From the NCBI GenBank assembly GCA_030844895.1, contig CM061228.1:140170444-140234443 (forward strand): a DNA stretch of 64,000 nt, in the 5' to 3' direction. This stretch comes from Ambrosia x helenae. Its lineage: Eukaryota > Streptophyta > Magnoliopsida > Asterales > Asteraceae. The position numbers were made by a program, and so were the translations under genes. The stretch's first letter is position 1, and each line of letters opens with the position of its first letter. Below are positions 35,669 to 46,882 of this stretch, one piece after another. The notes beneath the pieces were generated by a model, which had not been told where the DNA came from, did no database searches, and worked only from the letters and a program-made list of their open reading frames with translations.

Positions 35669-36825
35669 TGTCACACCCTCAAAATCCACTTGCGGAGTTT
35701 TACCGCGAGGCGCATGACAAACCAGGATCCAAACCAACGATCACAATAAACAAGTCTAAATGTAATTAATGCAATACCAAAACATAGTTTTAAAATCCCG
35801 TTTACAGCGGAAGCTTATTCAAAATAAAGTTCAACATAAATAAACCAAGTTCAATGTTTGTGAAATCATGCAACTCTATCTAGACGCCGTGCAGACGCGT
35901 GCGCCCTATTTCCCCTGTGCTACCTTAGCGACCTGAGAAAACATGTAAAAGTTTACGTCAGCACAAAAATGCTGGTGAGTTTACAGGTTTGCAGTTCAAG
36001 TACCAAGTCCACCTGTCCATACTATAACAAATCGAAAACCAGTATACGCTAGCTAGGCGTACGTTTTGCTACTACCACGATTGGAAAACCATTACTAACA
36101 CGTATACCAGTTTTGTGCCCGAATAGTTCCAAATGTTCCTGTTGTTCCTGTTTGAGACAATATGCACTCGCCCGGCCCTCCAAGCCGACGAGCGGGGTTG
36201 GTCACTCCCAATAGCGCTATTCACATTTCCCCGTTGTGCAAACCCGCACATTCATGGTTCCCCCCGGGACTTCCAAAGATCATGTAGTATACGTTAGAAC
36301 CCATAGTATGACAGAATTTACCAAACAATCGTTTTAACACATGTTTTCTCCCCCGAAAGTATAAAACCAGTTTAAAAGAGGGGCCGTAAACTCACCTTAA
36401 GTTGCTTTACTCCTAATCCCGAGTAAACTCAGCTGCTATGTTAGTCCCGTACAGTGGCGACCTAACATACGACAGTTACAAGTACTTAGACTAATAACCC
36501 GCAGGTTAATTAGTCCCTAGATGTCCAGACCATGACCAAGTTCGTTTAAAAATACCGTGACTGTTTAACTGACCCAAAGTACAAGACTCGACATCCCATT
36601 GGTGACCCGAGACTCCCCGTGTTACGTTTACGCTCCAAAACATACAAATACGTAAGTATACTTAACATACATTAACACACAACAAGTTATAGCACATAGT
36701 TCACGTATCACCGAAATACCTCCAAATATATGTTACCAAGTTATTAGACATGTTACGAGGTTCCTAGCATGTTACTACATGTCAAATCGGGTCTCGGAAT
36801 GCTAATTTACACTTACAGCAGCAGT

Positions 36826-37075
36826 ACACGCGATTAGGGAGGCTAATCGCATGAAATGTCACGTGATTAGGGCTATTCGCCCCTTAAGGCAGGCGAGTGG
36901 GCCTACTCGCCCCTGTTTATACGCGATTGGGGCTACTCGCCCCATGTGTCACACGATTGGGGCTACTCGCCCCTATAGTCAGGCGAGTGGGGCTAATCGC
37001 CCCTTTAGTCATGCGATTGGGGGCTACTCGCCCCTGTTACATGTGATTAGCAAGGCTACTCGCCTGTAACCTTGC
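36826..37075. repeat. Hairpin minisatellite in transcribed part of Tekay-1 LTR
   Basis: About seven units of the form GCGATTGGGGCTACTCGCC, each joining GCGATT or GCGAGT to an inverted partner AATCGC or ACTCGC. Each unit can fold on itself. It lies downstream of the LTR TATA box on the minus strand. An almost identical array is at 44766-45010. Confidence 0.85.
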
Positions 37076-37683
37076 TGTTCCGGTTTTTCGCGCGTTTAAC
37101 GCTCCAAATCAGATCCAGAGCGTGTGTAACTACCCAATATCATCCCAAACACTATCCTAAACATGTTTAACCCAAAACCCTTCGTTCATCCTCGAAAAAT
37201 CAGTCCTGCATGCAACCAAAGCAATCCAAACACATACACGTAGCATGCAATCATCATACCAACATACGTAACAATAGCCCTAATAATCAATTAATCAGAT
37301 TTCTATCATCATACTATCCATATTAATTCTGACCTAGCATGATTACACATCAAAACATCATCAAGTTTCATAAAAATCCTATCTTTCTAATCATGCATAC
37401 CCATAACACATGTTTATTAATTATAATCCGATTAATAACTCTTATTGACGATTTTCAGAAATCTTTTTCGTTTATGAACAGGTCTGGACCATTAGGGATT
37501 GATTAAAAACATTTACAAAGTATTATGGATGAGAATTAAACCTTGGTATTGCAAAAGGATGATGATTAGACCTTGAAACCTTGTGTTTTTGATCAAAATC
37601 GCCTTCCAGAGGTTGTTTAAGTGTTTGGGGCGGTTATGGGACGACTAGGGTTTGTCTAATTGAGTTTAGGAGGTTAAGTGTTG

Positions 37684-37691
37684 TATTTATA
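37684..37691 (-). promoter_or_regulatory. TATA box of Tekay-1 left LTR
   Basis: TATAAATA on the minus strand (in GCCTATAAATACAAC). It splits the LTR into a U3 of about 550 bp and a long transcribed R/U5. The equivalent boxes are at 45625-45632, 54162-54169 and 62158-62165. Confidence 0.75.
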
Positions 37692-37724
37692 GGCGTTTCT
37701 AGTCGTCCAGCCCGTTCCACGCGA

Positions 37725-37860
37725 TTATGCAGGTTTATACGCGAGTAGGGTGCCTAATCGCATGACTGTTCATGCGATTAGCCCTATTCGCATGTAGGGA
37801 TCCCCTACTCGCCCCTAAGTCATGCGATTAGGCTATCCCCCAAGCCTAATCGCCTATAGT
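37725..37860. repeat. Hairpin minisatellite in U3 of Tekay-1 LTR
   Basis: Units such as GCGAGTAGGG...CTAATCGCATGA and CATGCGATTAGCC, immediately upstream of the TATA box on the element's strand. They use the same GCGATTAG/CTAATCGC words as the array on the other side of the TATA box. Confidence 0.8.
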
Positions 37861-38245
37861 CCCTATGTTGGTGTGTTTTGCGCGTTAAACCCCGTTTTAA
37901 CATATGTTAATGCATATTCATGTACCGACAAGTCCTATAATGATTGTAAACACATAACACAAGTAAATACACATATTTACACTCGTTCACCAATTCCCGG
38001 GACTCGAGACTCGTACGTTCCGTATGCCCTGACGATCCTACAAATCGTCACCGTTTGTACACTTGTTTAAGGCCCGACATCTAATGAATCTCTAGACCAA
38101 CATCCAATGATCTTCTAGGCTAACTAATAGTTCCCGAACCATAACCCGACTTAACTAACCCAGTTAAGTACAAAATACGCGTGACTCGCTAAGGTAGACT
38201 TTTCATCTAGACGACGTTGTTACCCCGAATTTGCCAGGTGTCACA

Positions 38246-38260
38246 TCATCCCCACGTTAA
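38246..38260 (-). promoter_or_regulatory. Polypurine tract of Tekay-1
   Basis: On the minus strand ACGTGGGGATGA lies directly before the TGTGACACC start of the 3' LTR, so it is the expected plus-strand primer. A second copy with the first LTR bases occurs at 38371-38396. Confidence 0.8.
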
Positions 38261-38370
38261 AAGAATTTTCGTCCCGAAAATTGCGTAAGTAACAAAAGAA
38301 ACAACGAAGGGAATAAACAAACAGATAGGAATCAATAGAGAGTAGAAATCAAGAGAGAGATTTACCCGAG

Positions 38371-38415
38371 GTGTCACATCATCCCCACGTTAAAAGGAAT
38401 CTCGACCCGAGATTC
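38371..38415 (-). repeat. Duplicate PPT/LTR-start unit with hairpin, Tekay-1
   Basis: The 26 bases at 38238-38263 (LTR end plus PPT) recur at 38371-38396. Each copy is followed on the plus strand by a perfect hairpin: AATTTTCG-TCC-CGAAAATT at 38264-38282 and GAATCTCG-ACC-CGAGATTC at 38397-38415. The stems differ but both pair fully. Confidence 0.9.
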
Positions 38416-38484
38416 ATTCAGCTGCCGATGGAACATGTCTCGACTCGAACGCTTCCTTAGGAAAGAGATGAGGATACTTAGACT

Positions 38485-41400
38485 TCATCTGATCCTCCCG
38501 TTCCCATGTATATTCCGGTCCCCGTTCGAGTTCCACCGAACCTTAACGATACGAATCTTACTGTGACGTAGGCTACGAATCTTGTAATCAAGGATCTCCA
38601 CAGGTTCTTCCACAATCCGAAGACGATCATCAACCTTGATCTCTTCTAGTGGAACTATGAGAGACTCGTCAGCCAGACACTTCTTCAAGTTTGACACGTG
38701 GAAGACGTTATGTACGTTACCGAGCTCCGTCGGTAGATCAAGTCGATATGCCACCGGCCCAATCCGTTCCAGGATCGTAAATGGGCCGACATATCTTGGA
38801 TTGAGTTTGCCACGCTTTCCAAAGCGTATGACGCCCTTCCACGGAGAAACTTTCAGAAGCACCTTGTCGTTAACTTGGAACTCCAGTGGTTTGCGACGCT
38901 GATCAGCATAACTCTTTTGCCGGTCCCGTGCCGCCGCCAACCGATTACGAATCTGTACGATCTTTTCCGAAGTTTCGTACACTAGTTCAGGCCCAGTGAG
39001 TTGACTCTCACCCACCTCAGCCCAACAAAGAGGAGAGCGGCATTTCCGTCCGTACAGTGCCTCGAACGGAGCAGCCTTGATGCTCGTGTGATAACTGTTG
39101 TTGTACGAGAATTCTACCAACGGCAGATGAGCTTCCCAACCCTTCCCAAAATCAATCACACACGCCCGCAGCATGTCTTCTAAAGTTTGAATCGTACGCT
39201 CACTCTGACCGTCAGTCTGTGGATGGTAAGCCGTACTCATGTCTAGTTGGGTACCCAAAGCCTTGTGCAAAGACTTCCAGAAGTGAGAAGTAAAATGAGA
39301 GTCACGATCCGAGATGATAGAAACAGGTACCCCATGTTTAGAAACAACTTCTTTCAAGTAAAGACGAGCCAAACGATCCATAGTGTCGGTCTCCTTAATA
39401 GCAAGAAAATGGGCTGATTTCGTTAACCGATCGACAATCACCCATATCTTGTCGTTCCCGCTTGGTGACTTAGGAAGTTGTGTGACAAAATCCATAGTAA
39501 TCCGTTCCCATTTCCATTCCGGAATTTCAGGCTGTTGCAGGAGACCCGACGGTTTCTGGTATTCCACCTTGACCTTAGCACAAGTCAAGCATTTGCTCAC
39601 GTATGAGGCTATGTCCGACCTCATGTTTGGCCACCAGTAAAGCACCTTCAGATCTTGGTACATCTTATCCGAACCAGGATGAATAGAATACCGGGACTTA
39701 TGAGCCTCATCAAGAACAAGCCCCCGTAGTCCCCCGAATAAAGGAACCCATATGCGTTCTGCGAAGTAGTGCAGGCCATCAGGCCTTCGCTCTAGGTGCT
39801 TGTCGGCACCGTGCATGGTTTCAGCTTTAAGGTTTTCCTCCTTCAAAGCTTCCAATTGGGCAGAACGGAGTTGATCAGGTAACGACGAATGGATAGTGAG
39901 CTGCAACGCCCGAACGCGTCGAGGTTTAGAAGATTCCTTCCTGCTCAAGGCGTCTGCTACAACATTCGCCTTGCCAGGATGGTACTTAATAGCACAATCA
40001 TAATCGTTCAAAAGTTCAATCCAGCGACGCTGCCGTATGTTCAAGTGTTGTTGGTCGAAAATGTGTTGGAGACTCTTGTGATCGGTGTAGATGGTGCATT
40101 TGGTACCGTACAAGTAATGTCTCCAAATTTTCAACGCGAATACCACGGCACCCAACTCCAAGTCATGAGTTGTGTAGTTCTTCTCGTGCACCTTAAGTTG
40201 ACGAGAAGCATACGCAATCACTTTCTCGCGTTGCATCAACACGCAACCGAGTCCATGAATGGAAGCATCACAGTAAACGACAAAATCATCAGGACCCTCA
40301 GGTAAAGACAGAATAGGAGCAGAACACAGTTTAGACTTTAGTTCTTCAAACGCGGACTCTTGTGATTCACCCCAGTCGAACTTCTTATCCTTCTGAGTGA
40401 GAGTGGTGAGGGGTTGAGCAATCTTCGAGAACCCCTGAATGAAACGACGATAATAACCCGCAAGGCCTAGGAATTGCCGCACCTCAGTTGGCGTCTTAGG
40501 TGCTCCCCAGTCCTTGATCGCTTCGATTTTTGCGGGATCGACATGAATCCCTAGTTCATTAACCACATGTCCTAGGAATTGAACTTCGCGTAACCAAAAG
40601 TCACACTTTGAGAACTTGGCGTAAAGTTGCTCCCGTCGTAAAAGTTCCAAAACTAACCGCAGATGTTCCCCGTGCTCAGTTTCGTTCTTGGAGTAGATCA
40701 GAATGTCATCAATAAACACAATGACAAATTTGTCCAGATATGGTTTACAGACGCGATTCATCAAGTCCATGAAAACCGCCGGTGCGTTCGTGAGACCGAA
40801 AGGCATGACCAAGAATTCAAAATGGCCATAACGTGTTCGAAAAGCAGTCTTTGCAACGTCAGCCTCCCTGACGCGCAGTTGGTGATAACCGGACCTCAAG
40901 TCGATCTTGGAATAATAACTAGAACCCTGAAGCTGATCGAATAGATCATCGATACGTGGAAGAGGATAACGGTTCTTGATGGTCAACTTGTTCAGTTCTC
41001 TGTAGTCTACACACAATTGGAAACTCCCATCCTTCTTCTTGACAAATAAAATCGGGGCTCCCCAAGGGGAAGAACTTGGTCGGATGAAACCCTTGTCCAA
41101 GAGTTCCTGCAACTGGCTAGACAACTCCTGCATCTCGGGAGGTGCAAGACGATAGGGGGCCCGAGCAATAGGAGCAGCCCCTGGTACAAGATCAATACCG
41201 AACTCGACTTGACGATGAGGAGGAAGACCAGATAAATCATCGGGAAAAACATCAGAAAACTCGCGTACCACCGGAATGTCGTCAATCTTCTCATCACTAG
41301 TGGAAACAGATAAGAGCGCCAAAACGGCTGGATAACCCTTTCGAAGACACTTAAGGGCTTTCATGCTAGAGATGATGTTTAGCGAAACACCACCCTTGAT

Positions 41401-43051
41401 ACCGTATACAGAAAGAAATTCTCCATCAGGGAGAGGAATCCGAATAACCTTATCGTAGCAGACAATCTCCGCGCGATACAAAGATAACCAATCCATTCCT
41501 ACCACAACGTCAAAACTACCCAAAGGTACCGGCATAAGGTCGATGGGGAACGATAAACCCGACAACTCTAACTGACACTCTCGAAGAACACTAGTAGCTT
41601 CAATCGTTTTCCCGTCAGCCAACTCAATAATATACTTGGTCTCTAATGGTACAGATACTACATCTAGCAGTTGACTAACACCCATGGATACAAAACTCTT
41701 ATCGGCACCAGAATCAAATAACACACTAACAGTATGATTGTTGAGAAGAAACGTACCGGTGACTGTATCAGGATCTTGCCTCGCCTCAGCAGCTCCAATG
41801 ACGAAGGCACGTGCATTTCTGCCGCCGCCCCCGTTGTTCCCATTCCCGTTATTTCCACCCTGTTTCAGTTTTGGGCAATCCTTCTTGTAGTGCCCAGTGT
41901 CACCACAGTTGTAGCATCCCTGTTTCCCTGTAGTCCCCGGAGTAGTCGGAGCTGAACTGTTAGTCGGAGCCTGAGTCGATGGAAGTGTAACCCGACAGTC
42001 TTTAGCATAGTGGCCTGTTCGCTGGCAGCGGTGACAACGGTTACTGTCGCAGTTCCCTTGATGATGGCGTCCACATTTGTTGCATTTGGGCAGTTTTCCA
42101 GCATAACCACCCTGCTTATTACCCGAAGACGATGAACCCCCATTATCAAACTTTTTACCCTGCTGCGTAGACCCAGATCCCTTCCCGTCGTTTTCCCACT
42201 TGCGCTTGTTGTTCTCTGGAGCCTTAGCAGTCGAACCTTTTGCCGGCAAAATCCCCTCATTCACCTTTAAATTAGTCATCCTATGTGCAGATCGAACTAC
42301 CTCCGCATAAGTAGGATGATTTCCAGCAGCCACTAACCCTGCAATTTCCGGTACCAACCCTGAGACGTAATGTTCAATCTTACGATACTCTGGCACGTGC
42401 AAATCGGGACATAGCACTGCCAACTCATTCCTCCTAACCGTGTACTTCTCTATTTCAGACCCAGTCATCTTGAGGTTCCACACCTCATGTTCCAGCTTCT
42501 GTACCTCTTCTCTCGGGCAATACTCCCGCTTCAGCAATTGTACAAAGTTCTCCCACGGCATAGCATATGCCTCCCCAATACCCGTATTCTGGGTAATACC
42601 ATTCCACCAAGTCAATGCCACGTCCTGAAATAACGCAGCTGAATACTTCACCCGATCTTCTGGGAGACAGTTACACATAAGAAATACCGACTCCACTTTC
42701 TCCAACCACCTAAGCAAACTGACCGCACCCTCGGTGCCAGAGAATTCCTGGGGCTTGCAGTCCCGGAACATCTTATAGGTGCACATGGGTGGGGGTGGGT
42801 CAACAGGACCACCTGAAATGAAACGTATGAGAAACCACGAATAACGTACACAAGACTCACCAATGAGGCAAAGAAAATGGATAGAACAACTTACCACCAC
42901 CGTTGTGCCCTAACTGAAAGGCAGCCTGGAGCAAGTTGTTCAGATCAGCCTGTGACAGGTTAATACCTCCACCACGACCACCAGCACCACCACGACCACC
43001 ACCGCGTCCACCACCGCGTCCACCTCCTCGTCCTCCACGCACTCCAGACAT
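38485..43051 (-). CDS. Tekay-1 Gag-Pol polyprotein, spliced model
   Basis: Exon 1 (43051-42895) starts MSGVRGGRGGG and is an RGG-box leader. An 82-nt intron (42894-42813, GTAAGT...TTTCAG) joins it in frame to the main exon 42812-38485. Gag core: WWNGITQN and YCPREEVQKLEHEVWNLKM (about 42480-42620). Three zinc knuckles follow near 42055-42090 (CNKCGRHHQGNC), 42000-42040 (CHRCQRTGHYAKDC) and 41872-41920 (CYNCGDTGHYKKDC). Protease DSGADKSF is near 41710, RT box FIDDILIYSK near 40710 and RNase H YCDAS near 40265. The integrase zinc site is near 39570-39700 and its core D, D, E near 39490, 39300 and 39200. The C-terminus starts a chromodomain, but a missing G near 38524, relative to Tekay-2, shifts the frame and replaces the last segment. 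Otherwise the reading frame is open for about 1,490 codons. Confidence 0.93.
42813..42894 (-). other. Predicted intron in Tekay-1 gag
   Basis: Donor GTAAGT and acceptor TTTCATTTCAG flank 82 nt, and removal keeps the frame (G|GT). Without splicing exon 1 ends at a stop within 12 codons (after SLPHW). The same intron with identical length is in Tekay-2. Confidence 0.75.
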
Positions 43052-43591
43052 GATTCTGGCAGAAAGAACGAGAAAATTTAGTTTCGCAGATAAAGATAAC
43101 CACTAATGTTCACAAGATCAAAGCTAGATCCAATCCAGGACTATCCCTTCAAACCCAGAGCTCACTAGGGCTTCCATGCATTTCGTTTTATGATTTTGTG
43201 TGCACCCAAAATGATAAAACGCTCTACATGGTCCTCCAAGTGTTCCCCTAGTTCAAAGTTCAAATCACCGAACATAGACTCTTAGCTATACACCGTAATA
43301 CTACGGTAGTTCATGACAAGTGTTTCTATTGGGATACGAAAGGGAGATGTCCGAGCCTTGGACAAATCTCAAGAGTACACGAGTTACCCCAATAGACCAC
43401 ACTGCCTAGAAAACAAGTAACCCAACCTAAGATAGAACGGATGATGTAACGTAGAAAGACCAACGATTTAGAGACACCCCGACAAGACCATACGTAACCC
43501 ACTATAACGTTTAGTACCATGTGATCGTCTAGTGTGTGCGACTCGGCTATAGACTAGACTCTACATGCAGTCCTAGTTCACTATAACCATT

Positions 43592-43604
43592 GGCTCTGAT
43601 ACCA
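43592..43604 (-). promoter_or_regulatory. Primer-binding site of Tekay-1
   Basis: TGGTATCAGAGCC on the minus strand, three bases inside the 5' LTR, complementary to the 3' end of plant initiator tRNA-Met. The leader from here to the exon 1 ATG (43051) is about 540 nt. Confidence 0.9.
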
Positions 43605-43607
43605 ATC

Positions 43608-46187
43608 TGTCACACCCTCAAAATCCACTTGCGGAGTTTTACCGCGAGGCGCATGACAAACCAGGATCCAAACCAACGATCACAATAAACAAGTCTAAAT
43701 GTAATTAATGCAATACCAAAACATAGTTTTAAAATCCCGTTTACAGCGGAAGCTTATTCAAAATAAAGTTCAACATAAATAAACCAAGTTCAATGTTTGT
43801 GAAATCATGCAACTCTATCTAGACGCCGTGCAGACGCGTGCGCCCTATTTCCCCTGTGCTACCTTAGCGACCTGAGAAAACATGTAAAAGTTTACGTCAG
43901 CACAAAAATGCTGGTGAGTTTACAGGTTTGCAGTTCAAGTACCAAGTCCACCTGTCCATACTATAACAAATCGAAAACCAGTATACGCTAGCTAGGCGTA
44001 CGTTTTGCTACTACCACGATTGGAAAACCATTACTAACACGTATACCAGTTTTGTGCCCGAATAGTTCCAAATGTTCCTGTTGTTCCTGTTTGAGACAAT
44101 ATGCACTCGCCCGGCCCTCCAAGCCGACGAGCGGGGTTGGTCACTCCCAATAGCGCTATTCACATTTCCCCGTTGTGCAAACCCGCACATTCATGGTTCC
44201 CCCCGGGACTTCCAAAGATCGTGTAGTATACGTTAGAACCCATAGTATGACAGAATTTACCAAACAATCGTTTTAACACATGTTTTCTCCCCCGAAAGTA
44301 TAAAACCAGTTTAAAAGAGGGGCCGTAAACTCACCTTAAGTTGCTTTTACTCCTAATCCCGAGTAAACTCAGCTGCTATGTTAGTCCCGTACAGTGGCGA
44401 CCTAACATACGACAGTTACAAGTACTTAGACTAATAACCCGCAGGTTAATTAGTCCCTAGATGTCCAGACCATGACCAAGTTCGTTTAAAAATACCGTGA
44501 CTGTTTAACTGACCCAAAGTACAAGACTCGACATCCCATTGGTGACCCGAGACTCCCCGTGTTACGTTTACGCTCCAAAACATACAAATACGTAAGTATA
44601 CTTAACATACATTAACACACAACAAGTTATAGCACATAGTTCACGTATCACCGAAATACCTCCAAATATATGTTACCAAGTTATTAGACATGTTACGAGG
44701 TTCCTAGCATGTTACTACATGTCAAATCGGGTCTCGGAATGCTAATTTACACTTACAGCAGCAGTACACGCGATTAGGGAGGCTAATCGCATGAAATGTC
44801 ACGTGATTAGGGCTATTCGCCCCTTAAGGCAGGCGAGTGGGCCTACTCGCCCCTGTTTATACGCGATTGGGGCTACTCGCCCCATGTGTCACACGATTGG
44901 GGCTACTCGCCCCTATAGTCAGGCGAGTGGGGCTAATCGCCCCTTTAGTCATGCGATTGGGGGCTACTCGCCCCTGTTACATGTGATTAGCAAGGCTACT
45001 CGCCTGTAACCTTGCTGTTCCGGTTTTTCGCGCGTTTAACGCTCCAAATCAGATCCAGAGCGTGTGTAACTACCCAATATCATCCCAAACACTATCCTAA
45101 ACATGTTTAACCCAAAACCCTTCGTTCATCCTCGAAAAAATCAGTCCTGCATGCAACCAAAGCAATCCAAACACATACACGTAGCATGCAATCATCATAC
45201 CAACATACGTAACAATAGCCCTAATAATCAATTAATCAGATTTCTATCATCATACTATCCATATTAATTCTGACCTAGCATGATTACACATCAAAACATC
45301 ATCAAGTTTCATAAAAATCCTATCTTTCTAATCATGCATACCCATAACACATGTTTATTAATTATAATCCGATTAATAACTCTTATTGACGATTTTCAGA
45401 AATCTTTTTCGTTTATGAACAGGTCTGGACCATTAGGGATTGATTAAAAACATTTACAAAGTATTATGGATGAGAATTAAACCTTGGTATTGCAAAAGGA
45501 TGATGATTAGACCTTGAAACCTTGTGTTTTTGATCAAAATCGCCTTCCAGAGGTTGTTTAAGTGTTTGGGGCGGTTATGGGACGACTAGGGTTTGTCTAA
45601 TTGAGTTTAGGAGGTTAAGTGTTGTATTTATAGGCGTTTCTAGTCGTCCAGCCCGTTCCACGCGATTATGCAGGTTTATACGCGAGTAGGGGTGCCTAAT
45701 CGCATGACTGTTCATGCGATTAGCCCTATTCGCATGTAGGGATCCCCCTACTCGCCCCTAAGTCATGCGATTAGGCTATCCCCCAAGCCTAATCGCCTAT
45801 AGTCCCTATGTTGGTGTGTTTTGCGCGTTAAACCCCGTTTTAACATATGTTAATGCATATTCATGTACCGACAAGTCCTATAATGATTGTAAACACATAA
45901 CACAAGTAAATACACATATTTACACTCGTTCACCAATTCCCGGACTCGAGACTCGTACGTTCCGTATGCCCTGACGATCCTACAAATCGTCACCGTTTGT
46001 ACACTTGTTTAAGGCCCGACATCTAATGAATCTCTAGACCAACATCCAATGATCTTCTAGGCTAACTAATAGTTCCCGAACCATAACCCGACTTAACTAA
46101 CCCAGTTAAGTACAAAATACGCGTGACTCGCTAAGGTAGACTTTTCATCTAGACGACGTTGTTACCCCGAATTTGCCAGGTGTCACA
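43608..46187 (-). repeat. Tekay-1 5' LTR (2,580 bp)
   Basis: Partner of 35669-38245, starting TGTCACACC and ending GGTGTCACA. It contains the promoter for the element (TATA at 45625-45632 minus strand) and the two minisatellites (44766-45010 and 45660-45800). Confidence 0.95.
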
Positions 46188-46192
46188 ATATA

Positions 46193-46882
46193 GAAGCTAC
46201 ATTAATACAATTAACAACAATATTAAAGAGGAGTAATGTGGCCGATGATTGATTGCGAGATTTTTGGATTAATCGATTTTGTTCACGGCTCGCTGGGTCA
46301 CGGGCTAGCAACTAATAGATCAAGTATTACTACAAATGGGTTTATGTTTAATAGTTTATTTAATAATATTGTATTTAGTGGCCTAGACTTGGTATAATGG
46401 TTGACCGATAATAGGGAGGTGACCGTTTGAAGAGGCACACGATGGTTAAAAGAAATACTCTTGGTTTTAGTGGTTCTTTAGGTAGAAGTTAATATTTTTT
46501 ATTTTTTTTCTTTTGTTTTCCATGTCCATGTGTAGGGCTATAAAGGCCATTTGCTTTTATCAAATAATATATCCTTTCCATTGCAAACTTTTTCACTTCT
46601 TATTTTGTTCTGCAACTTTACCTATATATTTTGTGAGTGAATTAGAGAGTGTGTGGAGAGGGGCCTAAACCAACAGAGATTGTCAGCTAACACATATTTC
46701 TGAACAAGAGATAATTCAATACTAATTTTCTGATATAATATATTCATGCTTAACCAAAATAAAAAGACCATGATAACTACCCACTTACGATTAACATACT
46801 AGTTTAAAACAAAAGAAACAAATAAACGACCAATTAACTAGAAATCTAGAAATAAACTCCCTTCCGACAATCTAGAAATAAA
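46193..46882. other. AT-rich DNA, includes continuation of copia LTR
   Basis: The first part should be the remainder of the copia LTR interrupted at 35668. No outer terminus was found and no coding sequence is visible. Confidence 0.4.

Larger units (their letters stand above)
35669..38245 (-). repeat. Tekay-1 3' LTR (2,577 bp)
   Basis: Bounded by TGTCACACC (35669) and GGTGTCACA (38245) on the plus strand. It differs from the partner LTR by one substitution (ATC/GTC near 36285) and five single-base indels in homopolymers. The open frames at 36851-37069 and 37822-38070 come from the internal minisatellites and flanks and are not genes. Confidence 0.95.
35669..46187 (-). mobile_element. Tekay-1: full-length Ty3/gypsy chromovirus, 10.5 kb
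   Basis: Two LTRs (35669-38245 and 43608-46187) bound an internal region read on the minus strand. Both outer flanks carry ATATA (35664-35668 and 46188-46192), an exact 5-bp TSD. A PBS matching the 3' end of initiator tRNA-Met lies inside the right LTR and a PPT beside the left LTR. The pol order is protease, RT, RNase H, integrase, chromodomain. LTR size and the chromodomain point to the Tekay/Del clade. It is inserted into the copia LTR, giving a dated nest. Confidence 0.96.

Noticed and set aside
36851..37069. Open frame repeated exactly at 44791-45009
   Set aside because: It is made by the LTR minisatellite. Presence in both LTRs reflects LTR identity, not a gene.
37822..38070. Open frame in the LTR, also at 45765
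   Set aside because: Lies in LTR sequence, changes length with a single-base indel between LTR copies, and has no domain.
39889..40305. Plus-strand frames opposite Tekay pol (also 56381-56797 and others)
   Set aside because: Antisense shadows of the RNase H and integrase coding sequence.
42857..43051. Separate 64-residue RGG protein gene
   Set aside because: Better explained as exon 1 of gag: it reads into a GTAAGT donor and stops within the intron.
43326..43520. Minus-strand frame in the Tekay leader (also 59820-60014)
   Set aside because: Lies between PBS and the gag start with no known domain. Probably non-coding leader, although conserved in both copies because the copies are close relatives.
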